From the NCBI RefSeq assembly GCF_900156415.1, contig NZ_FTNM01000007.1, positions 102,797 through 166,796 on the forward strand: a stretch of 64,000 bases of DNA. The letters are read 5' to 3'. Position numbers and translations under genes: made by a program. Shown piece by piece: positions 43,137-52,284 of this stretch. Under the pieces are notes generated by a model. It was given only the letters and a program-made list of their open reading frames with translations, was not told where the DNA came from and did no database searches. The stretch comes from Pontibacter lucknowensis (GTDB lineage: Bacteria; Bacteroidota; Bacteroidia; Cytophagales; Hymenobacteraceae). Within the stretch, counting starts at the first letter, position 1. The number at the start of each line of letters is the position of its first letter.

Positions 43137-44975
43137 CTAGGATACCAGTTGCATTTGTGTAAGTTTTGCGTACAATCCGCCGTGCTGCAGCAGGTCCTCA
43201 TGACTGCCACGCTCTACGATGCGGCCCTGTTGTAATACTACAATCTCATCGGCGTGCTGTATAGTACTCAGTCTATGCGCAATTACAATTGAGGTTCTGT
43301 TCTTCATCAGGTTGGTCAGTGCTTCCTGCACTAGTTTCTCCGATTCAGTATCCAGCGCCGAGGTAGCCTCGTCCAGAATCAGGATCGGTGGGTTCTGCAG
43401 AATCGCTCTTGCAATGCTCAGGCGCTGGCGCTGTCCACCAGACAAGCGGCTACCGCGGTCGCCGATCATGGTCTGATAACCTTCAGGCGTTTTCACGATG
43501 AACTCATGCGCGTTGGCAATCTTAGCAGCTGCAATCACTTCCTCTTCCGTAGCATCGGTTTTGTTAAAGGCGATGTTGTTGAAAATGCTGTCGTTGAAAA
43601 GGATAGACTCCTGCGTCACCACGCCCATCGTATCGCGAACCGACTCCATGGTATAGTCGCGGATGTCGTGCCCGTCAATCAGGATGGCTCCTGCAGTTGG
43701 GTCGTAGAAGCGCGGTATTAGGTCGGCAAGAGTGGACTTGCCACCACCGGATGGACCTACCAGTGCCACGGTTTTGCCCTTCTCAATGCTGAGGTTGATG
43801 TCCTGCAGCACAACATGGTCGCCGTAGCTGAAGCTCACATCCCGGAACTCGATTTCGTGACGGAATTCCGGCAGTACCTTCGCATTTGGCTTGTTCTTTA
43901 CCTGTGGCTCCGTATCGATTACCTGCAGAATGCGGTCGCCGGATACCAAACCGCGCTGTATGTTGCTGAACGCTGCAGACATGGCCTTCGCCGGTACAAG
44001 CACCTGCGAGAACAGGATGATGTAAGTTATAAACTCCGCCGCGCTTAGGTCAGATTCCTGGTTCAGCACCATGGTGCCGCCAAAGTACAGGAGCAAGGCA
44101 ACTACCGTTACACCCATGAACTCCGAGAATGGAGAGGCTAGATCGCGCTTGTATGCAATAGAGCGCTGTAAGCGAGCATAGCGACTGTTCTGGTCATGGA
44201 ACTTGTCCAGGATGTACGGCTCAGCATTAAAAGCCTTGATCACCCGGATGCCGCTCAGCGTTTCGTCGATAATGGTGAGTATAAAGCTCAGTGACTCCTG
44301 GCCTTGTTGCGCGGCCCGCTTCAGGCGCTTGGCTATACCTGCGATGAGTATACCAGAGAGCGGAAGAAGGATAAGTGTGAAAAGCGTGAGCTTCACTGAC
44401 ATGGTAAAGAGCACGACAAAGAAAGCGATAATAGAAATTGGTTCACGGATAACCACCGTCATCGTGTTCACCACCGAGTTTTCCACTTCCTGAATGTCCA
44501 CCGTAAGACGTGTCATCAGGTCGCCTTTGCGCTCGTTGCTGAAATAACCCATGTGCAGCTGTGTCACCCGTTCATAAGTGGCATGGCGAATTTTCTTTAC
44601 CACATGCGCCCGCAGCGCGCCAACCACCCGAAAAGCCAGGTACTTGAACAGGTTGGCCAGGAAAACAGAAATCACTACGATTATACAGACAAAAAGAAGC
44701 GCCCCCTGCCGTCCCTGCTCCAGAATGACCTGTCCGAAGTGGAAGTTAAAGAAGTCTTTGAAATACTCGATTGAGAGGCTGAATTCTGGCTTGGTCGTCA
44801 CCATGGTCACGGCCTCGTCAGCGCCTACAGTTCCAAAAAGTACATTAAGCAGCGGAATAAGCAGCGTAAAGTTGAGCAGGCCGAAAATGATGCCCAGTAT
44901 AGTATAGATGGTGTAAAGCGGCACAAAGCGACTGTATGGCTTTGCGAACTGCAGTATCCGGAGATAAGTCTTCAT
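43137..44975 (-). CDS. MsbA-like ABC exporter (ATP-binding and permease)
   Basis: 612-residue half-transporter: six-helix membrane domain over residues 1-330, then the ATPase domain with Walker A LVGPSGGGKSTLADLIPRFY, Q-loop MGVVTQESILFNDS, signature SRLSGGQRQRLSIAR and Walker B ILILDEATSALD, plus the H-loop IAHRLSTIQHAD. Position before a small membrane gene and gmhA supports an MsbA-like lipid A flippase role, which sequence alone cannot prove. I chose the ATG at 44975 (KTYLRILQFAKPYSRFV); an upstream ATG at 44990 adds five residues. Confidence 0.9.
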   Translation of the reverse strand: MKTYLRILQFAKPYSRFVPLYTIYTILGIIFGLLNFTLLIPLLNVLFGTVGADEAVTMVTTKPEFSLSIEYFKDFFNFHFGQVILEQGRQGALLFVCIIVVISVFLANLFKYLAFRVVGALRAHVVKKIRHATYERVTQLHMGYFSNERKGDLMTRLTVDIQEVENSVVNTMTVVIREPISIIAFFVVLFTMSVKLTLFTLILLPLSGILIAGIAKRLKRAAQQGQESLSFILTIIDETLSGIRVIKAFNAEPYILDKFHDQNSRYARLQRSIAYKRDLASPFSEFMGVTVVALLLYFGGTMVLNQESDLSAAEFITYIILFSQVLVPAKAMSAAFSNIQRGLVSGDRILQVIDTEPQVKNKPNAKVLPEFRHEIEFRDVSFSYGDHVVLQDINLSIEKGKTVALVGPSGGGKSTLADLIPRFYDPTAGAILIDGHDIRDYTMESVRDTMGVVTQESILFNDSIFNNIAFNKTDATEEEVIAAAKIANAHEFIVKTPEGYQTMIGDRGSRLSGGQRQRLSIARAILQNPPILILDEATSALDTESEKLVQEALTNLMKNRTSIVIAHRLSTIQHADEIVVLQQGRIVERGSHEDLLQHGGLYAKLTQMQLVS

Positions 44976-45176
44976 GTTGATATAGGCCATCCCTACCTGT
45001 TACAGGTATAGGAGGCTGCCCCGATTGCTCCCCGTAACACACGAGTAGCTTGCCGGAAGTTTTTAAGTATTAATGAATTACAATATTGTAGGCCGCGCTA
45101 TACCTGCCGTATGCTTAGCCGCTGCAAAGATAGCTAAATTAGGACAGGTATGTATAGCGAGCTTTTAAAACGAAAA

Positions 45177-45226
45177 CGGGGAGTCTTTATTTCTAAAGAC
45201 TCCCCGCTCAAGGTATAGCTATACCT
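45177..45226 (-). terminator. Terminator and palindrome after the Wzi/RemB-like gene
   Basis: GGGGAGTCTTTA pairs with TAAAGACTCCCC (45178-45205), a strong hairpin. Next to it lies AGGTATAGCTATACCT (45211-45226), a second 16-bp palindrome of the iterated 7-mer. Confidence 0.75.
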
Positions 45227-45231
45227 GTCTG

Positions 45232-46911
45232 TTAAAATTCGTGCAGTCGCTGCGCAATGTTCCAGCGCAAGGCTACAGAGGTAAACACCGTGTTTTTGCT
45301 AAGTGAGCTTACATCAGCCTCAGTGCGGCGGATGATGCCCTTCACGTCCACGAACAGGTTGTGCTTGAACTGGTAAGTGGCCGTCAGGTCGAGGTGCAGC
45401 TGGTTGGTGGTGATGCCTTGCGCGATCTCGTGGCCGTAGTTGAACGGCCTTGAGTTGTAGTCCAGGTTCACGTTGTTGCCCCAGTTGATGGTGTCGCCTT
45501 CTGCCGTGATCTCGTCCTGGCCGAAGCGGGTTGCAATGGCCTTGCCTACCAGTTGGAGGCGCGGCAGCGGCTGGTAACGGGCTATACCTACAAATTCATA
45601 CAGGTTGGCGCCCATTGGGTGGGCAAGCGGCTGGCGGTTGTGCTGGTAGTTGGAGCTGCCGTCGCGGTGCTGGTAGGTATAGGGGCGTATGATGTTCACC
45701 TCACCCAGCAGGTCTAAATTAGAAAGACCAAAAGCGTCGATGTACTTGGCGCCGATCTGACCGGCTTGCTTGTTAGCCCACCAGCCATTACCGCCTGTTA
45801 CTTCGTTGAGCACAAACTCGTCGAGCACCAGCTGGCCGTAAAGCTGTGCTGTGTTGAAGAGGTTCCAGCGGAAATCAAGGCCCAGCATGGCATTGTCCTG
45901 GCTGCCCAGGTTGTGCTCCACACTGCGATAAAAGATCACCGGGTTGAGGTACTGCAGCTCAAAGCGGCCTCTCTCACGACCAAAGATGATCTGCTCAAAC
46001 AAACCCACATTAAAGTTGTCGGTGATGTTGATGCCGAGGCGGTGCAAGGCCATATACTTCTTAGGCAACAGGCGGTCTCCACCCCCACGACGGCGGTAGT
46101 CGGCGGTGAGCTCCTGGAACAGGTTCATGTAGTGCAGGCGCCAAACGCGGGTGTTCAGTTTCAGGAAGAAAGCCGGCGGAGCGTAGTCGGAGTATACCAG
46201 TGAGCGGTAGCCGTCGCCGATGAAGTGGCGGTCGTGGCCCAGCTGTATCTCCACATGCTTCGAGAGGGAGTAGTTCATGTAGCCGCGTGCCGTCAGGAAG
46301 TCGTAGCCGTCGCCTTTAAAGGTTTTCCAGAGTCCTTCGTGCGGCACCACTCCGTCGCGGCGGATGCGGTCCTCCACATAATCAGCAAAGCGGGCCTGGT
46401 TTTCTCCGATAAAGGTATAGAAGCCGAAACGATTGTCGATGCTACCCTCCAGCTGGATACCGCGTGTATTGACGTAACGAACGCCGCTGCTCTCGCTATC
46501 ATTGCCGAGTTCCAGGTGCAGTACCGGATTTACGCGCAGGGTGAAATCCTCGGAGTCGTAGTGGTAGAGATCCGTTTTGTTACGGTAGAACGTGTTGAAG
46601 ATTGGGCGCTCGCTGATGTTATCGTTTGCCTGGGTGGTGTAGTTCCAGTTGTCGTTGAGCAGGTACTGGATATTGAACATGTCGGCATTGGAGCGAGGTT
46701 CTCCAATGGCAGCCTCAGCTAGTTCAGCTACTTCTTTGCGACCGATCGGGCGTACATTGGTGTGCATCTGCGGTACTTTTGAGCCCAGCTTGATCTGGTA
46801 GCGGTCTATCAGGTGATAGGTGTCGCGGTCGTAGGGCACATACACATCCTGCGCCTGCACAGCAGGTATAGCCAGCAGACTAAGTGCCATGGCGGCAAAT
46901 ATATTTCTCAT
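45232..46911 (-). CDS. Wzi/RemB-like outer membrane beta-barrel
   Basis: 559 residues with a signal peptide (RNIFAAMALSLLAIPAVQAQ). The long alternating-strand mature part and blocks like GYDFLTARGYMNYSLSKHVE, HDRHFIGDGYRSLVYSDYAP and FRWNLFNTAQLYGQLVLDEF resemble Wzi capsule-assembly barrels and the Flavobacterium gliding protein RemB, both outer-membrane. Which of the two it is closer to I cannot settle by eye. It lies upstream of the LPS operon on the same strand. Confidence 0.75.
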   Translation of the reverse strand: MRNIFAAMALSLLAIPAVQAQDVYVPYDRDTYHLIDRYQIKLGSKVPQMHTNVRPIGRKEVAELAEAAIGEPRSNADMFNIQYLLNDNWNYTTQANDNISERPIFNTFYRNKTDLYHYDSEDFTLRVNPVLHLELGNDSESSGVRYVNTRGIQLEGSIDNRFGFYTFIGENQARFADYVEDRIRRDGVVPHEGLWKTFKGDGYDFLTARGYMNYSLSKHVEIQLGHDRHFIGDGYRSLVYSDYAPPAFFLKLNTRVWRLHYMNLFQELTADYRRRGGGDRLLPKKYMALHRLGINITDNFNVGLFEQIIFGRERGRFELQYLNPVIFYRSVEHNLGSQDNAMLGLDFRWNLFNTAQLYGQLVLDEFVLNEVTGGNGWWANKQAGQIGAKYIDAFGLSNLDLLGEVNIIRPYTYQHRDGSSNYQHNRQPLAHPMGANLYEFVGIARYQPLPRLQLVGKAIATRFGQDEITAEGDTINWGNNVNLDYNSRPFNYGHEIAQGITTNQLHLDLTATYQFKHNLFVDVKGIIRRTEADVSSLSKNTVFTSVALRWNIAQRLHEF

Positions 46912-47079
46912 AAGAGGAAAGTTCTAATCAGGGGAAAGCGATTTGTAAGGTACTTATTTAGAATTCACAATATTAACAAAAACACATGAAATTGCATGAT
47001 GCAGATTACCGAAAGCACGTATAGGTCAGACTTATACAGATATGGGGTCTGCACAGTTCAACGTTTTTGGCAGCCGGAG

Positions 47080-47110
47080 ATTGCCGTACGCCCGAAAGAC
47101 CTTATCTTTA
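47080..47110 (+). promoter_or_regulatory. Probable promoter of upp
   Basis: ATTG at 47080-47083 and the near-consensus -7 element TATCTTTA at 47103-47110, 19 nt apart. It supports the start at 47128 rather than the longer frame to 46996. Confidence 0.5.
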
Positions 47111-47127
47111 GGTCATTAAAAACAGCC

Positions 47128-47790
47128 ATGCTCATGCAAAAAGATAACCTGCACATACTCACAGCAGCCCCATCGCTTGCCAACCATTTTGTAGCCGAAC
47201 TGCGCGACGTATCGGTGCAGCACGACAGCCTGCGCTTCCGCCGCAACCTGGAGCGCCTGGGTGAGCTGCTGGCCTACGAGATATCCAAAACGCTTCCTTA
47301 CGAAAACCGCGACATCGTAACGCCTCTGGCTACTACCCAAACCCAGCTGCTGACGGCGCAGCCTGTGCTGGCCACTATCCTCAGAGCCGGATTACCAATG
47401 TACAATGGCATGCTTAACTACTTTGACAAGGCGTACAGTACATTTGTAGGCGCTTATAGGGTAGAGGAGCAAAACACCGAGCTGCAGATCAACATGGAGT
47501 ACCTGGCCTCCACGGACCTGCACGACAAGATCCTGATTCTGGCCGACCCGATGCTGGCCACCGGTCGGTCGCTGGTAAAGTCTTATAAAGGCATGCTGCG
47601 CCACGGCAAACCAGTGCAGGTGCACATTGCCGCTGCCATCGCTTCTCCGGAGGGAGTAGCTTACATACAGCAGGAGGTTCCGGAGGCGCACATCTGGCTG
47701 GGGGCTATGGATGATCACCTGAACGAAAACTTCTATATCGTTCCCGGACTGGGCGATGCCGGCGACCTTGCATTCGGTCCGAAGGTGTAG
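47128..47790 (+). CDS. upp: Uracil phosphoribosyltransferase
   Basis: Salvages uracil to UMP with PRPP; 220 residues from the chosen ATG, matching family length. PRPP-binding site ILILADPMLATGRSLVKSYK, uracil-binding C-terminus AHIWLGAMDDHLNENFYIVP and LGDAGDLAFG. The upstream in-frame extension to 46996 (44 residues) lacks family similarity and overlaps the promoter. A second ATG two codons on (47134) is equally possible. Confidence 0.93.
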   Translation: MLMQKDNLHILTAAPSLANHFVAELRDVSVQHDSLRFRRNLERLGELLAYEISKTLPYENRDIVTPLATTQTQLLTAQPVLATILRAGLPMYNGMLNYFDKAYSTFVGAYRVEEQNTELQINMEYLASTDLHDKILILADPMLATGRSLVKSYKGMLRHGKPVQVHIAAAIASPEGVAYIQQEVPEAHIWLGAMDDHLNENFYIVPGLGDAGDLAFGPKV

Positions 47791-47805
47791 CCATGCCCGT
47801 TCATC

Positions 47806-48249
47806 ATGATCAGGCCCTATACCTCAGCCGACCAGGAGGCACTCTTGCAGATTTTGCGGCTCAATACGCCAACTTATTTTGCTCCTGAAGAGGAAGATGA
47901 CTTTGTGCTATACCTGCATGAGCGTCTTGAAGACTACTATGTAATAGAACAGGACGGGCAAGTCGTAGGTGCCGGCGGCATCAATTACTTCGATGGCCAT
48001 ACCTGGGCCAGACTGTCCTGGGATCTGATACACCCTGCGTTTCAGGGCAAAGGCATAGGACGGGAGCTCACCTTGTTTCGTATCAACAAGTTAAAGGAAA
48101 TGCCCGGAATGCAGTGGCTGCAGGTGCGGACGAGTCAGTTGGTGTATCCGTTTTACCAAAAACTCGGCTTTGAACTGGAGAAGGTGGAGCAGGATTTTTG
48201 GGCGAAGGGAATCGACCTGTATCAAATGAAAATGAATCTGGGCGCTTAG
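47806..48249 (+). CDS. GNAT family N-acetyltransferase
   Basis: 147 residues, acetyl-CoA-dependent acyltransferase fold. Core motif A is in ARLSWDLIHPAFQGKGIGRE (Q/RxxGxG/A: QGKGIG), and the C-terminal beta strand is in VYPFYQKLGFELEKVEQDFW. Substrate is unknown. It starts 15 bp after upp and may share its transcript. Confidence 0.85.
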   Translation: MIRPYTSADQEALLQILRLNTPTYFAPEEEDDFVLYLHERLEDYYVIEQDGQVVGAGGINYFDGHTWARLSWDLIHPAFQGKGIGRELTLFRINKLKEMPGMQWLQVRTSQLVYPFYQKLGFELEKVEQDFWAKGIDLYQMKMNLGA

Positions 48250-48292
48250 TGCCTTCAAAATTTTAAACTCGCATCAGCGTTCAGAAGAGGTA

Positions 48293-48742
48293 GTGGAGGA
48301 GCTTCTTAAATACATGTCGGTATACCTGATCAGTATGGTCAAGTTCATAGGTGGGCCTTTGGCAGGTATGTCGCTGGGGATGGCTTACCTCGAAACCGTG
48401 CTCCTGACCGTAGCCGGTATGATGACGAGCGTGCTGGTGTTTTCGTTTGTCGGGAGGGAAGCAGCCCGATGGTACTCCCGTTATCGCCGAAACTACAACA
48501 GACCTGTATTCAGTCGCCGGAGCCGCCGGGTGGTGCGCATCTGGCGCAACTTTGGCGTTGTAGGCGTTGCCTTCTTCACGCCGCTTTTTCTTACACCCGT
48601 TTTCGGTACTATAGTAGCTGCCGTGTTCGGCGTGCCACGTCGGCAGATCTTCCTGCACATGCTCTGGAGCGGCACCATGTGGGGCTTTGTTCTGACAGGC
48701 CTGGTGTACCGTTTTCAGGAAATAGCGCTCGAGTATCTGTAA
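48293..48742 (+). CDS. Small multi-pass membrane protein
   Basis: 149 residues, GTG start; an ATG lies at 48314. Three or four hydrophobic segments (SVYLISMVKFIGGPLAGMSL, ETVLLTVAGMMTSVLVFSFV, GVVGVAFFTPLFLTPVFGTI, MLWSGTMWGFVLTGLVY) with an Arg-rich loop between (RRNYNRPVFSRRSRRVVRIW). The pattern resembles small DedA/SNARE-associated or multidrug-exporter-like proteins, but I do not recognise it with certainty. It follows the acetyltransferase on the same strand. Confidence 0.65.
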   Translation: MEELLKYMSVYLISMVKFIGGPLAGMSLGMAYLETVLLTVAGMMTSVLVFSFVGREAARWYSRYRRNYNRPVFSRRSRRVVRIWRNFGVVGVAFFTPLFLTPVFGTIVAAVFGVPRRQIFLHMLWSGTMWGFVLTGLVYRFQEIALEYL

Positions 48743-48749
48743 ACAAAAA

Positions 48750-48773
48750 CACCCTGCCTTATCGGACAGGGTG
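48750..48773. terminator. Bidirectional terminator between membrane protein and helicase genes
   Basis: CACCCTG pairs with CAGGGTG; A-rich before and T-rich after on the relevant strands. Confidence 0.65.
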
Positions 48774-48779
48774 CACATG

Positions 48780-50123
48780 CTATTTCTTTTTCTTCTTTTT
48801 CGTTTTTTGCCAGAACGAGGCTCTGGGGTCACGCTTGCTATCAGGTCGCTTCTTAGGTATAGCTTTCTTTTCGTGGAAGGCACCCTTAAAGTCCGGGTTC
48901 TCACTGCGCTTCTGGTGGTCAATGTCACGGGCAATCGCCTGCTGCTCCTCAAACGTGATGTCGTGAATCTTTACCTCAGCTGGCATCGGCTCCTCTGGTA
49001 TCTGCATCCGGATCAGTTTCTCGATTTTCCGGATATGATACATCTCCGCAGGGTTTGCAAAAGTGATGGCGGCGCCCACGTTCTCAGCACGACCGGTGCG
49101 ACCGATGCGGTGCACGTAGTCTTCGTACACAAAAGGCACATCGAAGTTGATCACATGGCTCACCATCGTCACGTCTATACCTCTGGATGCCACATCAGTT
49201 GCTACCAGGAAGCGGACTTCGCCTCCCTTGAAAGCCTCCATGGAGTTGATGCGTGTATTCTGGCCCTTGTTGCCGTGGATGGCCCGTACTTCGCCGTACT
49301 CGCGGCGCTCTAAGAATTTGGCCACGTTCTCAGCGTTTTTCTTGCTGCGGGTAAAGATGATTACACGGTTGAAAGTTTCTCTGTCCTGAATCAGGTGCTC
49401 GAGCATGGCGATCTTGGTGCGCAGGTTGGGCACCTGGTACAGCACCTGGCTCACCGTTTCCACCGGCGTAGCCTGTGGTGTCACCTCAATGCGGGTCGGG
49501 AACTCCAGAAACTCCTCGGACAGCTCCACCACCTTCGGGTGCATCGTGGCTGAGAAAAGCAGGTTCTGGCGTTTGCGCGGCAGAACTTCCAGCAGCTGAC
49601 GAATCTGCGGCATAAAACCCATGTCCATCATCTTGTCGGCTTCGTCCAGTACCAGCGTTTTGATCTCTTTTAATATAAGCTCGCCTTTCAGGTATAGCTC
49701 CATCAGTCGCTTCGGTGTGGCTACCAATATGTCAATACCTTTGTTGATGGTCTCAATTTGAGTCTTTGGGCCCAATCCGCCATAAATAACGGTATGGCGC
49801 AAGTCTGTGTACTTACCCAGCAGCGTGATATTCTCTTCGATCTGCATGGCCAGCTCGCGGGTAGGGGCCAGGATAACGGCACGCGGGTTAGTGCCCTGCG
49901 CATACTTCACCTTCATCAGGATAGGCAGCAGGAAGGCTGCGGTTTTGCCGGTGCCGGTCTGGGCAATGCCCATCACATCGTGCCCGCCCATGATCACAGG
50001 TATAGCCTTGAGCTGGATAGGCGTCGGTTTTTCGTAGCCGGCCTCCTCGATGGCGTTGAGCAGCTGTCGGTTCAGCTTAAAATCTTCAAACGTAGTTATT
50101 TCTTTCTCGGCTTCTTCTGCCAT
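48780..50123 (-). CDS. DEAD-box ATP-dependent RNA helicase
   Basis: RNA remodelling; 447 residues from the ATG at 50123, which begins AEEAEKEITTFEDFKLNRQL. All motifs are present: Q motif PTPIQLKAIPVI, I AQTGTGKT, Ia APTRELA, II VLDEADKM, III FSAT, IV-VI with GRTGRAENVG. The C-terminal tail is lysine-rich and ends KKTKKKKKK, typical of the RhlE/CsdA-like group. A longer frame to 50150 would add nine residues. Confidence 0.92.
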   Translation of the reverse strand: MAEEAEKEITTFEDFKLNRQLLNAIEEAGYEKPTPIQLKAIPVIMGGHDVMGIAQTGTGKTAAFLLPILMKVKYAQGTNPRAVILAPTRELAMQIEENITLLGKYTDLRHTVIYGGLGPKTQIETINKGIDILVATPKRLMELYLKGELILKEIKTLVLDEADKMMDMGFMPQIRQLLEVLPRKRQNLLFSATMHPKVVELSEEFLEFPTRIEVTPQATPVETVSQVLYQVPNLRTKIAMLEHLIQDRETFNRVIIFTRSKKNAENVAKFLERREYGEVRAIHGNKGQNTRINSMEAFKGGEVRFLVATDVASRGIDVTMVSHVINFDVPFVYEDYVHRIGRTGRAENVGAAITFANPAEMYHIRKIEKLIRMQIPEEPMPAEVKIHDITFEEQQAIARDIDHQKRSENPDFKGAFHEKKAIPKKRPDSKRDPRASFWQKTKKKKKK

Positions 50124-50251
50124 GGTATTTCTAATCGTGTTGATATGCAAAGGTACGGGAAATTTGTGGGAGGGGGATAAAGCTGGATGTGTTGTTACGG
50201 AATTGTAGTATCTTGAATCTTATATATTGAAAGCGCCATTCAGTTTAATGT

Positions 50252-50866
50252 ATGTTCAAAAAGATTCTTAAGTGGGTTCTTATTTTGGCAGGTATAGCCT
50301 TCATTGGTTACATAAGTGTCCTTCTGATGATCATGTCTGCCTTTGGAGCCTTTGACAGGGACTACACAAAGGAGGAGCTGATCGAGCATTACGATCTCAA
50401 ACGAGCTGAAATGCATGCACTCAAATCATATTATCAATCTATTGTACCTGCCCATCATACCGTCAAAATTGAGTTTACTGACAATCAAAAGCTAAATATT
50501 TTTCATATATCCACTTTAGATGAGGTTACAGGAAAAACATTGCGTGATAACAATTGGGACCTGGAGATAGAATCATTAAAAGTTGACTCTATGATTACTG
50601 CATTAGGCTGGTCACGTAAAACATTAAAGACCCTCAAGGCAAAATTGGATGAAGCTGGCTGCATTTCTGTAACAAACAGCACTCCTTTTAATATCGGTTT
50701 TCAGCGTAGTGGCATGGGCATGTATTTTTATAACCTGTTTGATGAGCCTATACCTGATAGCTTGAGAGCGAACTACAATGACAGCTGTACTTATGTGCTA
50801 TATACAGATCAGGTAGTGCTGGAGTATGGTGGGGGAGCAGTTGGGCCACAATGTTTCCCTTGGTGA
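50252..50866 (+). CDS. Single-pass membrane protein of unknown function
   Basis: 204 residues, not recognised. One N-terminal membrane helix (KILKWVLILAGIAFIGYISV, then LLMIMSAFGAF), then a globular part (HYDLKRAEMHALKSYYQSIV, TVKIEFTDNQKLNIFHISTL) that is probably periplasmic. Base composition is lower in GC than its neighbours, which could mean a more recent acquisition, but I see no mobile-element mark. A lone AGGTATA copy lies in the coding start. Confidence 0.6.
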   Translation: MFKKILKWVLILAGIAFIGYISVLLMIMSAFGAFDRDYTKEELIEHYDLKRAEMHALKSYYQSIVPAHHTVKIEFTDNQKLNIFHISTLDEVTGKTLRDNNWDLEIESLKVDSMITALGWSRKTLKTLKAKLDEAGCISVTNSTPFNIGFQRSGMGMYFYNLFDEPIPDSLRANYNDSCTYVLYTDQVVLEYGGGAVGPQCFPW

Positions 50867-50948
50867 ATAAGATAAGGTAAAACAACGCATGCAACCATCT
50901 CACTCCCATTAGGGTCTTTCAGGTATAGACCTTAATCCAATGTTCCTC

Positions 50949-52178
50949 ATGAGCAAAAGCATATTATTGTCAGGTATAGCCCTTGTGGCAATGAGTATAT
51001 TTTCGGGTTGCCAAAAAGAGATGGTAGACGAAGGACCCAACACACCCAATATCCGTCCGCTGACGGTGCAGGAGCAGAAAACGGTAACCAGCTCCAATGA
51101 CTTTGCTTTTAGGTCCTTTGCGGAGCTCAGCAAAGCCGAAGAGGCTGAAAATATTTTCATCTCGCCGCTCAGTATCAGCATGGCGCTTACCATGGCTTTC
51201 AACGGGGCGGATGGCGAGACAAAACAAGCCATCGGGCGAACGCTTGGTTTTGAGGAAGCCTCTGATGAAGACATTAACAAATCCTTTAAAGACCTGATTG
51301 CTCTGTTGCAAGGTATAGACAGGAAAGTGATCTTTACCTCAGCCAATTCCCTTTGGCATAGCAACCTGGTACGGCTTCAGGCGCCTTTTATCAAGACGAA
51401 CAAAGAGTATTTCAACGCCACGGTGCAAGGTCTAGATTTTGCTTCGCCCGCCTCTGTTGGGCAGATCAATAGTTGGGTGAAGAACAGCACCAACAATAAG
51501 ATTGATAAAATACTGGATGAGATAAAGCGGGATCAGGTTTTGTTCCTGATCAATGCCATCTATTTTAAAGGCACCTGGACCTATCCTTTCGATAAAAACC
51601 TCACTAAGCCGGGGCAATTCTTGCTTGAAAATGGCAGCAGTGTCACCCATGATTTCATGACCATGAAGAAAGGTGAGTACCTGTACTACCGCGACAACAC
51701 CGTTGACCTGATTGACCTGCCTTACGGGAACGAGCAGTACAGCATGACGATTGTGATGCCAAGCGGAGAAAATAGCGTGCAGAACATTATTCCGCAGCTA
51801 AATCCAGACAACCTGTCGAGGTGGCTTGCAGAAGGGCGTGAAGTAAGCTGGGAATTGCAAATGCCTAAGTTTAAAATGGAGTACGAAGAAGAACTGAACG
51901 CCATGCTGATCGACCTGGGTATGGGCGTCGCTTTTTCGGGTGGGGCGGACTTCAGCCGCATGATAGAGGGGCATAATAACCTGGCGATTTCACAGGTGAA
52001 GCACAAAACCTTTGTGGAAGTAAACGAAGAAGGCACAGAAGCCGCAGCTGTCACCTCAGTGGGTATAGAGTTGACATCTATGCCAGCCAGCTACCGAGTA
52101 GACCGCCCCTTCGTATTCATGATCCGCGAAAAATCCTCAGGTGCCATCCTGTTCATCGGCAAACTGATGCAGCCTTAA
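50949..52178 (+). CDS. Serpin family lipoprotein
   Basis: 409 residues. Signal sequence SKSILLSGIALVAMSIFSGC gives a lipidated Cys near residue 20, so it is surface- or periplasm-anchored. The serpin fold shows in FAFRSFAELSKAEEAENIFI, SPLSISMALTMAFNGADGET, FKGTWTYPFDKNLTKPGQFL and the hinge VEVNEEGTEAAAVTS, whose small residues fit the inhibitory type. The reactive loop is about TEAAAVTSVGIELTSMPASY; a Thr-Ser bond near LTSM is my estimate for P1-P1'. Bacterial serpins inhibit serine or cysteine proteases. The ATG at 50940 is an alternative start. Confidence 0.9.
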   Translation: MSKSILLSGIALVAMSIFSGCQKEMVDEGPNTPNIRPLTVQEQKTVTSSNDFAFRSFAELSKAEEAENIFISPLSISMALTMAFNGADGETKQAIGRTLGFEEASDEDINKSFKDLIALLQGIDRKVIFTSANSLWHSNLVRLQAPFIKTNKEYFNATVQGLDFASPASVGQINSWVKNSTNNKIDKILDEIKRDQVLFLINAIYFKGTWTYPFDKNLTKPGQFLLENGSSVTHDFMTMKKGEYLYYRDNTVDLIDLPYGNEQYSMTIVMPSGENSVQNIIPQLNPDNLSRWLAEGREVSWELQMPKFKMEYEEELNAMLIDLGMGVAFSGGADFSRMIEGHNNLAISQVKHKTFVEVNEEGTEAAAVTSVGIELTSMPASYRVDRPFVFMIREKSSGAILFIGKLMQP

Positions 52179-52255
52179 TTGCGGGAGGTATAGTTTTTAT
52201 CTTCAAGGTATAGCAATCAGGGCGCTTTTGTGCGGGAAACTTTGCTAATGTGTGT

Positions 52256-52263
52256 TAACTTTG
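52256..52263 (+). promoter_or_regulatory. Candidate -7 element of pyrC
   Basis: TAACTTTG matches TAnnTTTG 22 bp before the pyrC ATG; -33 spacing is poor. Confidence 0.35.
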
Positions 52264-52284
52264 TCTAGCACATACCTTAGCAGC

